Origin: CAYMAZ01 sp964526285
GTDB taxonomy: Bacteria > Bacteroidota > Bacteroidia > Bacteroidales > DTU049
DNA: 16,156 bases
Direction of reading: 5' to 3'
Assembly: GCA_964526285.1 (NCBI GenBank)
Contig: CAZGIW010000089.1
Span: 1 to 16,156, forward strand
In this document: piece after piece, positions 7,170 to 15,965 of the stretch
Layout: each line of letters starts with the position of its first letter
How positions within the stretch are numbered: the first letter of the stretch is position 1
Made by a program: the position numbers and the translations under genes
The notes under the pieces: generated by a model
Told to the model about the DNA's origin: nothing
Database searches by the model: none
The model's input: the letters and a program-made list of their open reading frames with translations, nothing else

Positions 7170-8010
7170 AACACGATATCTTGAAGTAGTTTGGCGTCAG
7201 TATTTTACTGAGGAAGAATCGGAAATGCTTGTTTCATTTCTTGATTTGATTGGTTTTGATGCTTTTCATGAAGATGATGGAATTTTCCGTGCCTATATTG
7301 ATTCTGAAATATTTGATAGTAAACTACTTGCTGAAACACTATCAAATATACCAATTGAAAAAGAACTAAGTATTTATGAAATTTCAAAACTTCCTGATAA
7401 AAACTGGAATGAAGAATGGGAAATTAATTTTCCTCCGGTGATTATTTCAGATTCTGTTATTGTTAGAGCACCTTTTCATCAACATAATACTGAAATTCCA
7501 TATGAAATCATCATAAACCCGAAAATGTCTTTTGGCACCGGGCATCATGAAACAACTTCAGGCATGCTTGAAATGATGCCTGAGCTTGATTTTCAAGGTA
7601 AAAATGTTATTGACATGGGCTGTGGTACAGGAATATTGTCTGTTTTTGCTGAAAAACTCGGAGCATCACATGTTACCGCAGTTGACTATGATTTTGGTTG
7701 TTTTGAGAATACAAAAGAAACCATTCAACTAAATCATTTACTATGCACTGAAGTGATGCATGGAGATAATAAAATAATTGCGGGCATGAGTGCTGATATA
7801 ATTCTGGGCAATATTAACAGAAATATTCTTCTGGAGCACATTTCAACCTATGCTGATTGCCTGAGGAAACACAAGGGATATTTGATGATGAGTGGCTTTT
7901 ACAGTGAAGACCTTGGCATGATAGATGAAGAGTGTATGAAAAATGACTTAAAAAGAGTGAAGTATTTTGAAAAAAACAATTGGATAACTAGTTTATATAA
8001 GATTATTTAA
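7162..8010 (+). CDS. prmA: Ribosomal protein L11 methyltransferase
   Basis: PrmA uses S-adenosylmethionine to methylate amino groups of ribosomal protein L11. The product is 282 residues from the ATG at 7162, which overlaps the end of tpiA by 8 nt. The frame is open to a TTG at 7156, but the ATG is the better start. An N-terminal L11-recognition domain (about 1-60) leads through the linker NWNEEWE (81-87) to the Rossmann methyltransferase domain. NPKMSFGTGHHETT starts at 119 and corresponds to the PrmA signature usually read as FGTGxHxTT. DMGCGTGILS at 151-160 is SAM motif I, VDYD at 174-177 is the acidic end of motif II, and GNINRNIL at 216-223 is motif IV. All are present, so it should be functional. 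The following gene starts only 6 nt downstream. Confidence 0.95.
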   Translation: MNKTRYLEVVWRQYFTEEESEMLVSFLDLIGFDAFHEDDGIFRAYIDSEIFDSKLLAETLSNIPIEKELSIYEISKLPDKNWNEEWEINFPPVIISDSVIVRAPFHQHNTEIPYEIIINPKMSFGTGHHETTSGMLEMMPELDFQGKNVIDMGCGTGILSVFAEKLGASHVTAVDYDFGCFENTKETIQLNHLLCTEVMHGDNKIIAGMSADIILGNINRNILLEHISTYADCLRKHKGYLMMSGFYSEDLGMIDEECMKNDLKRVKYFEKNNWITSLYKII

Positions 8011-8016
8011 ATATTT

Positions 8017-11000
8017 ATGAAAAAGATAGTTACATTTTCAATTTTTGTATTATTGGGTGCATATATTTCCAATGCTCAAACTTTTTCTGGTTTTTCAGGA
8101 AAAACAGAAACATATCCCATAGAACTTGCTGTTTTTTTTCAAACCACACCTCAGAAAGATGATAAAAAGGCAGGAGAAATTTACACAACAAATTTTGCAG
8201 TTTTTTGGAACAGCGGACAACTTACAGAGGCAGACAAGCAAAGCATTGTAGATCTTTCAGTTCTCATGCATAAAAAAAAGATGCGACCATTTCCTCAGTT
8301 CAAACAGTATCTTGATGTTGTTTTAGTCGTTTTTGAAACTGGCCAAAAAAATCAAACATTTGTCTCGTGGCAAAAAACACTAGGGGAATTAATAAGCAGA
8401 TCTACAAGTAAACCATTTACAGACTTTCTTACTTTCAGCAGTTTGTTTTTCAGTGAACTTACCCTTTATTCTTCAGCAACAACTGTTTGGAAAGCACAAG
8501 CTTCAGATTTTGAATTTACTTACGATTCTCTGGCGAGAATAAACTTCAATTCTCCAATGACATTGGTTTGTTATGCCAATAATGACAGTTCTGTTATTTT
8601 GCAAACTACCGGAGTTTTTTATCCCACTTCCAACAGATGGGTAGGAAATCAGGGAAGGATAAACTGGATTAGGGCTGGTTTTAAGCCAGCAGAATTGTAT
8701 GCAGAATTTGGTGTATATGAAATTGATATTCGCAAAAGAGAATATGAGATAGATAATGTGAATCTTTTTTATCCTGAATATTTCGGAGCCCAGGCTATTA
8801 ACGGAAAGCTGGAAGAAAAAATACTTGCCAACAGGAGTGGAGTTGATGCTTTGTATCCCAAATTTGTATCATCAGGTGAGAGGTTTCAGTTGAAAAACTT
8901 ATATAAAAATGTCGATTATGAGGGTGGAATCACTGTGAATGGTGCAAGATTGCTTGGATCAGGAGATGAGGATGGAAAAGCTGATGTTTATATTTACCGT
9001 GAAGGGAAGTTATTTATGAAATTCTCATCTGATTCATATATTATCAGAAAAGACAGAATTACTTCAAACAGATCAGAGATTACAATCTACTGGGAGGGTG
9101 ATTCCATATATCATCCGGGTATTCCAATGACTTACAATGACAGCATCAGGCAGGTGAAAGCAATCAGAGAAAGAGAAGGGTTGTCAAGAGCACCATATTA
9201 CAATTCATATCATAAGCTCGAGATGGATTTTGAAGCCATGTATTGGAATATTGATGAACCAAAAATTGAGTTTAGAATGATTATTGGACCTGGAGCAGAA
9301 GGAGATGCAAAATTTACATCTGTAAACTATTACAGCCAGTTTGAATTTGACAGGGTGAGAGGGATTGACGAAGTACATCCCCTCATAGCACTTAGAAATT
9401 GTGCAGAACAAAATGGATCCAGAATTATCACAGTACTTGATTATGCAAAATACAGAAAGCTTCAGACAGAAATTGTCAGAAACCAAATTATCATATTGGC
9501 GCAGCAGGGATATGTATTCTTTGATCCCGTTACAGATAAAGTATATGTAAAGGATAAAGTATATGATTTTATAGCAGCATCTGCAAAACGGGTTGATTAT
9601 GATGTTATTCAGTTTAGCTCTGTTATTACAGCTCAAAGTAATGCAACTCTGAGTTTGTTGAATTTTGATTTAAAAATGCGTGGTGTTTCAAGAATATTTC
9701 TCAGTGATTCTCAAATGGTTCAGATTTTTCCGGGTGACCAGGAGATTACTATTAAGAAAAATAGAGATTTTGAATTTAACGGAAGGGTTCGGGTTGGCTT
9801 ATTCGATTATTTTGGATCTGATTTTTATTTTGAATACGATAAATTCAAAATTAATATGCCATTGATTGACTCATTATCATTCAGGGTGAAGAGCAGAAAA
9901 CCGGATGAATATGGTTATTATCCTTATGTGAAAGTAAAGAGTTCAATCGAGGATTTATCTGGAGATCTTCTCATTGATCATCCCAGCAATAAATCAGGAG
10001 CCAAACCCTTTAAGGAATACCCCATATTTAACAGTAAAAAATATTCTTATGTGTATTACGACAAAACATCCATATATCCCGGAGCATATAAAAGGGAAGA
10101 TTTCTTCTACAGAATTGACCCATTCCAGCTTGACAGTATGAATGAACTCACAACAGACGGAATTGAGTTTATTGGATATTTGTCATCGGCAGGAATTTTT
10201 CCGGATATTCATCAACCTTTAAAGGTTCAGGAAGACTATTCTCTTGGGTTCAGATATACAACACCGCCTGCAGGGTTGCCTGCTTATGGGGGAAAAGGAA
10301 AGTTTACCAACATGATTGACTTAAGTAACCAGGGCTTTAGAGGTGACGGAACGCTTCATTATCTTACATCTACTTCAGTATCTGATAAGTATTTGTTTTT
10401 TCCTGAGAAAACTGTTTCTGAAAATGTAAAAACTTTTGATATTGCCCAGAAGAAAACAGCAACTGAATATCCTCCTGTGAAAGGTAGAAATGTGAAACAG
10501 GAATGGTTGCCCTATGCCGACCAGATGACTGTTACAACTATGGAAACACCATTTGAAATATATGAAGAAAACACTCTGCTAACAGGTTCTCTGACACTTA
10601 CACCCTCATTACTATCTGGCAGCGGAATGATGGAGTTTAACAATGCCATCATTACTTCAAATAAATACAAATACATCAACAGAAGCTTTACAACAGACAC
10701 CTGTGATTTCAGATTGAAAACCTATGATTTGAATGAAATGGCTTTTATCACGGAAAACTATAAAGGATATATCAATTTTGATGACAGAAAAGGCGAGTTC
10801 AAATCAAACGGTGGTTCTTCAAAGGTTAGTTTTCCTGCCAATGAATATATTTGTTATATGGATCAGTTTGACTGGTTTATGGACAGAGATGAAATTGATC
10901 TAAGAAATGATGATGAAAGTATGCCGGAGCTGGAAGGTCTTGATTTAAAACAACTTGCAGATATTGATTTGTCAGGTTCTGAATTTATTTCTGTTCATCC

Positions 11001-12507
11001 TGCACAGGATTCGCTTAGGTTTACTTCATCACGAGCCAAATATAATTTGAAAGACCAGATAATTTATGCCTATGATGTGAAATTCATTCGTGTTGCAGAT
11101 GCAGCCATATTCCCGGGAGATGGAAATGTTACCATTCTGAGAAAAGCAGAGATGCTGCCATTGGAAAATGCTCAGATTCTTGCCAACACAACGACGAAGT
11201 ATCATATAATTACTGGAGCTGCAATCAATATCCATGGAAGAAAAAGTTATGCCGGAAGTGGGAATTACGAATATATTGATGAAATGGAGAGTTCTCAGAA
11301 TATTTTCATGAATTCAATTAAGGTAGATGAAACATTGCAAACTGTTGCCTCAGGTGAAATAGGAGATAGTGTCGACTTTACTCTCAGTCCGTTTTTTGAT
11401 TATCACGGAAAAGTTGATCTTTTTGCAAACAGAGAATTACTGACTTTTACAGGAGGGACAAGAATCAAACATGACTGTGATACTTTGACCCGAAGATGGA
11501 TGAGATTCAGTACTGAAATTGATCCAATGAATATCATGATTCCTGTTGCAGAAGATTTACGTGATGTGAATGCTGCTAAAATATACTCTGGAATTTATTT
11601 CTCCAGTGATAGCATTGGTGTTTATTCAGCGTTTATCGGTCCTAAAATGAAAGGAGGAGATATGGAAGTGGCAACAGCAAATGGTTGGTTGACATATGAC
11701 AAAATTACAAGTGAATACAGAATTTCATCAAAAGAAAAGCTGAGTCAACTTACTTTGCCGGGCAATTATCTTAGTTTGGCTATTTATCGTTGCCAAACCA
11801 GAGCCGAAGGAAAACTAAGTCTTGGTGCTAATTTGGGAAGAGTGAATATGAATTTCTTCGGATCTGTTCTGTATAATTCAAGACAGGACACTACACTAAT
11901 CAATGCAGTTGTGGAACTTGATTTTTATTTTAATGATGAATCCATGGCATTGATGCAGGAATCAATTCTTACTTCAAGTGGTCTGGATGGTGTTGGAATT
12001 AATAGTGAACTCTATACTAAATATCTCGGTGAAGTACTTGGACTGGAAGAGGCTGATAACATTATTACCGAATTATCGCTTTATGGACAATTGAAAAAAA
12101 TCCCTGATCAGCTAATTCACACAATTACATTCATTGATTTGAATCTCACATATAATAAAGAATCTAAATCCTATGTTAGTATTGGTCCAATTGGTATTGG
12201 TAGTTTAGGGAAAAATCAAATAAACCGATATGTCTCTGGTCGCCTTGAACTTCAATTGAGAAGGGGAGGAGACAGGCTAAGTTTTTATCTTGAAGTTGAA
12301 CCTTCAGTTTGGTTTTATTTTAGCTACGCTAATGGATTAATGCAGGCATTTTCATCTGAGAAGGCATTCAATGATTTTATTATTAATGCAAAACCCGAAT
12401 CAAGACAATTGAGTGCAAAAGATGGAGAAAAGGCTTATTCTTACTATATATCAACTGCAAGACGAAAGGAAGCGTTCCTCAAAAAAACAGAAATTGAAGA
12501 AGATTAA
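8017..12507 (+). CDS. Very large exported protein of unknown function (1496 aa)
   Basis: I do not recognise a characterised family. MKKIVTFSIFVLLGAYISNA followed by QTFSG is a clear Sec signal peptide. The rest lacks transmembrane helices and is rich in short alternating hydrophobic/polar stretches with many aromatic residues, suggesting an almost all-beta protein in the periplasm or on the outer membrane. The C-terminus (KKTEIEED) has no T9SS sorting domain, and the N-terminus has no lipobox Cys. Distinctive blocks include YICYMDQFDWFMDRDEIDL near 945-963, DSLRFTSSRAKYNL near 998-1011, VADAAIFPGDGNVTI near 1026-1040, and later LPGNYLSLAIYRCQTRAEGK. The middle-to-late part repeats short lines such as A.Y.L...I.A..V..I, faintly like the stacked strands of LptA/OstA or AsmA-type proteins; this is only an impression. 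It is 6 nt after prmA, so probably in the tpiA operon, and 45 nt before slyD. From memory, similar long proteins occur widely in Bacteroidota. Confidence 0.8.
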   Translation: MKKIVTFSIFVLLGAYISNAQTFSGFSGKTETYPIELAVFFQTTPQKDDKKAGEIYTTNFAVFWNSGQLTEADKQSIVDLSVLMHKKKMRPFPQFKQYLDVVLVVFETGQKNQTFVSWQKTLGELISRSTSKPFTDFLTFSSLFFSELTLYSSATTVWKAQASDFEFTYDSLARINFNSPMTLVCYANNDSSVILQTTGVFYPTSNRWVGNQGRINWIRAGFKPAELYAEFGVYEIDIRKREYEIDNVNLFYPEYFGAQAINGKLEEKILANRSGVDALYPKFVSSGERFQLKNLYKNVDYEGGITVNGARLLGSGDEDGKADVYIYREGKLFMKFSSDSYIIRKDRITSNRSEITIYWEGDSIYHPGIPMTYNDSIRQVKAIREREGLSRAPYYNSYHKLEMDFEAMYWNIDEPKIEFRMIIGPGAEGDAKFTSVNYYSQFEFDRVRGIDEVHPLIALRNCAEQNGSRIITVLDYAKYRKLQTEIVRNQIIILAQQGYVFFDPVTDKVYVKDKVYDFIAASAKRVDYDVIQFSSVITAQSNATLSLLNFDLKMRGVSRIFLSDSQMVQIFPGDQEITIKKNRDFEFNGRVRVGLFDYFGSDFYFEYDKFKINMPLIDSLSFRVKSRKPDEYGYYPYVKVKSSIEDLSGDLLIDHPSNKSGAKPFKEYPIFNSKKYSYVYYDKTSIYPGAYKREDFFYRIDPFQLDSMNELTTDGIEFIGYLSSAGIFPDIHQPLKVQEDYSLGFRYTTPPAGLPAYGGKGKFTNMIDLSNQGFRGDGTLHYLTSTSVSDKYLFFPEKTVSENVKTFDIAQKKTATEYPPVKGRNVKQEWLPYADQMTVTTMETPFEIYEENTLLTGSLTLTPSLLSGSGMMEFNNAIITSNKYKYINRSFTTDTCDFRLKTYDLNEMAFITENYKGYINFDDRKGEFKSNGGSSKVSFPANEYICYMDQFDWFMDRDEIDLRNDDESMPELEGLDLKQLADIDLSGSEFISVHPAQDSLRFTSSRAKYNLKDQIIYAYDVKFIRVADAAIFPGDGNVTILRKAEMLPLENAQILANTTTKYHIITGAAINIHGRKSYAGSGNYEYIDEMESSQNIFMNSIKVDETLQTVASGEIGDSVDFTLSPFFDYHGKVDLFANRELLTFTGGTRIKHDCDTLTRRWMRFSTEIDPMNIMIPVAEDLRDVNAAKIYSGIYFSSDSIGVYSAFIGPKMKGGDMEVATANGWLTYDKITSEYRISSKEKLSQLTLPGNYLSLAIYRCQTRAEGKLSLGANLGRVNMNFFGSVLYNSRQDTTLINAVVELDFYFNDESMALMQESILTSSGLDGVGINSELYTKYLGEVLGLEEADNIITELSLYGQLKKIPDQLIHTITFIDLNLTYNKESKSYVSIGPIGIGSLGKNQINRYVSGRLELQLRRGGDRLSFYLEVEPSVWFYFSYANGLMQAFSSEKAFNDFIINAKPESRQLSAKDGEKAYSYYISTARRKEAFLKKTEIEED

Positions 12508-12521
12508 TTGGATATTTTTTT

Positions 12522-12529
12522 TAAATTTG
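12522..12529 (+). promoter_or_regulatory. -7 element of a candidate slyD promoter
   Basis: TAAATTTG matches TAnnTTTG in the 45-bp gap before slyD and is preceded by a T-rich tract. The nearest TTG triplets (12508-12510 and 12494-12496) are at poor spacing for a -33 box, so this is a moderate candidate. If real, slyD, fabG and the vWA-like gene are separable from the tpiA operon. Confidence 0.4.
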
Positions 12530-12552
12530 CCAATTATTAAAACAGTAAGATA

Positions 12553-13044
12553 ATGAAAATTGAAAACAACAAAGTTGTAACCCTTGAATGTGAGTTACGT
12601 GAAAATGATGAAAATGGCTCTGTAATTGATACTTATACACAGGAAGACCCTTTAAAATTTCTTACCGGCGCTTCAAATATTATCGAGGATTTTGAAGATA
12701 AAATTATGGGACTTTCAATTGGAGATTCATTTGCTTTTACACTTGAAGCATCTCAGGCTTTTGGAGAATATGACGAAGAAAATATATTGCAGATTCCTTA
12801 TGATGCAATTATGGAAGCCAACACAGACAAAGAAACATCTCTTGAAATCGGACATCCAATAAAGGTTTCTGATGAACAGGGTAATGAAATGATTGGTGAG
12901 ATTACTATGATTAATATTGAAGAGAATAACGTAACTGTTGACTTCAATCATCCTTTTTCCGGAGTTCCTGTCTATTTCATGGGAAAAATACTTGAAATAC
13001 GTGATGCAACTGAATCTGAAACAGATCATGGGCATGCACATTAA
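12553..13044 (+). CDS. slyD: FKBP-type peptidyl-prolyl isomerase, SlyD-like
   Basis: The 163-residue cytosolic protein follows the SlyD plan: a half FKBP domain (about 1-75, with DPLKFLTGASNIIEDFEDKI and QAFGEYDEE), an insert-in-flap chaperone domain (about 78-125), then the return to FKBP with VDFNHPFSGVPVYFMGKILEIR (129-150). NHPFSG corresponds to the NHPLAG signature of the family. The protein catalyses proline cis/trans isomerisation and acts as a folding chaperone. The C-terminus ends DHGHAH, a short version of the His-rich nickel-binding tail of E. coli SlyD, so some metal binding is possible, though far fewer ligands are present. There is no signal peptide. It lies 33 nt before fabG and is probably co-transcribed with it. 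Confidence 0.92.
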   Translation: MKIENNKVVTLECELRENDENGSVIDTYTQEDPLKFLTGASNIIEDFEDKIMGLSIGDSFAFTLEASQAFGEYDEENILQIPYDAIMEANTDKETSLEIGHPIKVSDEQGNEMIGEITMINIEENNVTVDFNHPFSGVPVYFMGKILEIRDATESETDHGHAH

Positions 13045-13077
13045 TTCAACAATCTTTTAATCTTAAATCATTATTAT

Positions 13078-13824
13078 ATGAAATTACTTGAAGGTAAAAC
13101 TGCAGTTATTACTGGTGCAGCAAGAGGAATTGGAAAAGCAATTGCCCAAACATTTGCTCAACATGGTGCCAATGTTATTGTTACTGATATTCAGATAAAT
13201 GAAGATACATTACAGTTTGTTAATGAATTAAAACAACAAGGTGTAATGGCAAAAGCATACAAAAGCGATGCTTCTTCTTTTGAGGATTGTCAAAATTTGC
13301 TAACAGAAATTGAAAAAGATTTTCCTATAATTGATATTCTTGTCAATAATGCAGGCATTACCCGTGACAATCTGATGCTAAGAATGTCAGAAGATGAATG
13401 GGACAGTGTTATAAAAATCAACCTCAAGTCAGTTTTCAATATGACCAAAGCTGTTCAACGCTTTATGCTTAAACAAAGGAATGGAAGTATTATCAACATG
13501 TCAAGCGTGGTAGGTGTATCCGGAAATGCAGGACAGGCAAATTATTCTGCCTCAAAATCCGGAATGATTGGTTTTACTAAAAGTATTGCAAAAGAACTTG
13601 GTTCAAGAAATATCAGATGCAATGCCATTGCTCCCGGATTTATCGAAACTGAAATGACAGCTCATTTACCCGAAGATGTGAAGGCAAACTGGATGCAGAC
13701 AATTCCTCTTAAAAGAGGTGGCACTCCATCCGATGTGGCCAATGCCTGTGTATTCCTTGCTTCCAATCTCTCAGATTATATTACCGGCCAGGTAATCCCA
13801 GTCTGCGGTGGAATGCAGGTATAA
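13078..13824 (+). CDS. fabG: 3-oxoacyl-[acyl-carrier-protein] reductase
   Basis: FabG reduces 3-oxoacyl-ACP to 3-hydroxyacyl-ACP with NADPH in type II fatty acid synthesis in the cytosol. The 248-residue length is typical. The classical SDR features are all present: the cofactor turn TGAARGIG (Gly13, Gly17, Gly19), NNAG at 90-93, and the tetrad Asn115, Ser143, Tyr156 and Lys160 within INMSSVVG and NYSASKSG. IAPGFIETEMT at 184-194 and the ending SDYITGQVIPVCGGMQV are also diagnostic of FabG; VCGGM replaces the usual VDGGM or VDGGL. The SDR family is large, so another oxidoreductase role cannot be excluded, but the TRDNLMLRM segment and SGNAGQANYSASK are strongly FabG-like. It sits between slyD and a vWA-like membrane protein gene, with gaps of 33 and 24 nt. 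Confidence 0.93.
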   Translation: MKLLEGKTAVITGAARGIGKAIAQTFAQHGANVIVTDIQINEDTLQFVNELKQQGVMAKAYKSDASSFEDCQNLLTEIEKDFPIIDILVNNAGITRDNLMLRMSEDEWDSVIKINLKSVFNMTKAVQRFMLKQRNGSIINMSSVVGVSGNAGQANYSASKSGMIGFTKSIAKELGSRNIRCNAIAPGFIETEMTAHLPEDVKANWMQTIPLKRGGTPSDVANACVFLASNLSDYITGQVIPVCGGMQV

Positions 13825-13848
13825 ATTTTTTTTTAAGTTAACTTTTTT

Positions 13849-15912
13849 ATGACTATTCTTCTTGTGTTGCTTTCTCTTTTGATGGGTAGTGCTTTTGCAT
13901 TTGTTTTGTATTTTAAAGAAAAAAAAAGTGCTCTTGATAAAAAAAGCAGATTGTTGTTAGCTGTGCTACGCGGACTTAGTATAACAATGATTGGTTTGCT
14001 GCTGTCATCATTTTTTATAAATAAAAAAGTAAGAATTGTTGAAAAACCAATTATTGTCATTGTTAATGATAACAGTAGTTCTATAACTCAAATAAAGGAT
14101 TCAGCATATTTTAAATCAGATTTCAAAACTGATGTTGATGCCCTGAGAAATAACCTGTCAGCAGAAGCCGATGTATTTGTTTATGAATTTGACAGTGAAT
14201 TTCGTAATGATGTTTCTTTTCTATTTGATGGCGAACAATCAAATTTGTATCAAGCTCTTGAAAATGTTTTGCTTAGGTATGAAAACAGAAATATTGCAGG
14301 ATTAATTCTTATAAGTGACGGAATTGTAAATACAGGTAATGACCCATTGATGCTGACAGATCAGTTTTGGTTTCCTGTTCACACAATTGCCCTGGGTGAC
14401 ACAACTAAATATGCCGATGCTCTGATAAAAGATTTAAGATATAATAAAACAGCAGGACTTGGAAACAAATTTCCTGTGGAAGTCGTTATTCAAGCCAATT
14501 ATCTCAATGGACAAAACACAATTCTATCTGTAACTCAAAACGGAAAAGAGGTTCACAGAAAAGAAATTTCTTATACTTCTGATAACTATGCTGAAACAAT
14601 CACTTTTATGTTTGAAGCATACCAAAAAGGATTGAACAGAATTGAATTCAATCTATTACAATCAACCCAGGAAGAAAATATTGTCAACAATTTTGCCGCG
14701 GCAGTGATTGAAATAGTTGAAAGAAAAAATAAAGTAGGTATTATTTATCATAGCCCTCATCCTGATATCTCTGCCATAAAAAGTGCAATAGATATTGCTG
14801 GAAATATGGAAGCTGAAACAATTCAACTACAAAGTTTAAATAAAAATGAAATTGATAATTATCAGGCATTTATAATTTGTCAACTGCCCGACAGAAAAGC
14901 GAAAAGCGAAACATTAACTCAGTTATTGCAATCTGATAAACCCTATTTTCTAATTGTAGGTCAAAATACAGACCTCAAACAACTCAATGCACTCAATATC
15001 GGTATTGGAATTCAACAAACATCTCAACTTACACAAGAAGCTCTTCCTGCTTTCAATTCAGCTTTTTCTTTATTTCAGGTTTCAATTGATGCCATTAGAA
15101 GTATTGGTAAATTTCCTCCGCTCATAACGCATTATGCCACATATCGATTTGCAGAAACTTTTCACGTTTTACTTTATCAGAAAATTGGATCAGTGCAAAC
15201 ATCTGTTCCTTTACTGGCTTTTTCAGCTGAAAAGGGCAAGTTTAGAGCAATTTTAGTGGGAGAGGGGTTGTACAAATGGAAACTTTTTAACTTTTTTAAC
15301 TACCAAAATCATCTTGTTTTCAATGAGTTAATTCAAAAATCAATGAACTTTCTTGTTCAACAATCAGATAAAAGAAAACTCAGAATTCATCATAAAGATG
15401 TCTATTTTTCAACTGAAAATGCTGAAATGACAGCTGAAGTCTATAATATGTCAATGGAAATGACCACAAATCATGACGTTTTTATTGTTATTAAAAGCCA
15501 TGAAGGCGACCAAAGAGATATGATGTTTACACCGCAAATTAACAATTACAAACTGAATCCCGGAAAACTAAAACCTGGAAAATATACATGGGCTGCTCAT
15601 ACTTTTATTGATAATGAAAAAATTTCTGAATCAGGAATGTTTTTTGTTGATGAAATGAATCTTGAAAAAATGAACCTGACTGCAAATCATAATGTATTAA
15701 AAACATTTTCAGCAAAATCTCAGGGATTGTTTTTTAATAAAAATCAAATTCAAAATGCTTCTGACGAAATTTTAAAAAATTCTCAGTTAAACAGTGTTGA
15801 ATATTTGCAGGAATCATCTGATGAAATGATTTCTTTAAAATGGCTATTATTTATTTTAATTGTTTTTTTATCAGCAGAATGGGCTGCAAGAAAATATTTG
15901 GGAACCTATTGA
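13849..15912 (+). CDS. Membrane-anchored von Willebrand factor A-like domain protein
   Basis: The 687-residue protein has a membrane helix at about 1-20 and another at about 37-57, a long extracytoplasmic part, and a final helix at about 664-680 (SLKWLLFILIVFLSAEWAAR) followed by KYLGTY. Residues 66-185 resemble a vWA fold. IIVIVNDNSSSI holds the MIDAS motif DxSxS (Asp74, Ser76, Ser78). EQSNLYQAL takes the place of the usual GxTxLxxAL, so the third metal ligand is changed or shifted. LILISDGIVNTGNDP holds the SDG element (156-158). The remainder (about 195-640) is likely beta-sandwich modules plus an alpha/beta segment near NKVGIIYHSPHPDISAIKSAI. Such three-TM vWA proteins occur in Bacteroidota and vaguely resemble Bat-type proteins, but no MoxR ATPase or Bat gene is in view, so the role is unknown. 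An intergenic inverted repeat begins at its stop codon. Confidence 0.8.
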   Translation: MTILLVLLSLLMGSAFAFVLYFKEKKSALDKKSRLLLAVLRGLSITMIGLLLSSFFINKKVRIVEKPIIVIVNDNSSSITQIKDSAYFKSDFKTDVDALRNNLSAEADVFVYEFDSEFRNDVSFLFDGEQSNLYQALENVLLRYENRNIAGLILISDGIVNTGNDPLMLTDQFWFPVHTIALGDTTKYADALIKDLRYNKTAGLGNKFPVEVVIQANYLNGQNTILSVTQNGKEVHRKEISYTSDNYAETITFMFEAYQKGLNRIEFNLLQSTQEENIVNNFAAAVIEIVERKNKVGIIYHSPHPDISAIKSAIDIAGNMEAETIQLQSLNKNEIDNYQAFIICQLPDRKAKSETLTQLLQSDKPYFLIVGQNTDLKQLNALNIGIGIQQTSQLTQEALPAFNSAFSLFQVSIDAIRSIGKFPPLITHYATYRFAETFHVLLYQKIGSVQTSVPLLAFSAEKGKFRAILVGEGLYKWKLFNFFNYQNHLVFNELIQKSMNFLVQQSDKRKLRIHHKDVYFSTENAEMTAEVYNMSMEMTTNHDVFIVIKSHEGDQRDMMFTPQINNYKLNPGKLKPGKYTWAAHTFIDNEKISESGMFFVDEMNLEKMNLTANHNVLKTFSAKSQGLFFNKNQIQNASDEILKNSQLNSVEYLQESSDEMISLKWLLFILIVFLSAEWAARKYLGTY

Positions 15913-15965
15913 GAATTGAATAGTTTCAACAATTCTGTATATTATTACTCAATATTCAATTCTCA
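15910..15965. repeat. Perfect 13-bp inverted repeat with 30-nt loop after the vWA-like gene
   Basis: TGAGAATTGAATA (15910-15922) is exactly complementary to TATTCAATTCTCA (15953-15965). The left arm begins with the stop codon of the preceding gene. A competing smaller hairpin can form between GAATTG (15913-15918) and CAATTC (15929-15934) in the loop. No T tract follows immediately, although ATATTTTT occurs at 15972-15979, so it is not a textbook terminator. It may stabilise the mRNA 3' end or act as a weak bidirectional terminator. Confidence 0.7.

Noticed and set aside
9205..9636. 143-codon open frame on the minus strand inside the giant exported protein gene
   Set aside because: The translation is Cys/Ile/Tyr-rich and low in complexity, as expected for the antisense of an AT-rich gene. 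No start context or family match.
12727..13041. 104-codon minus-strand frame within slyD
   Set aside because: Antisense shadow of a clearly conserved gene.
13835..13844. 10-bp palindrome AAGTTAACTT followed by T residues between fabG and the vWA-like gene
   Set aside because: Without a loop it cannot form a useful terminator hairpin, and short AT palindromes are expected by chance here.
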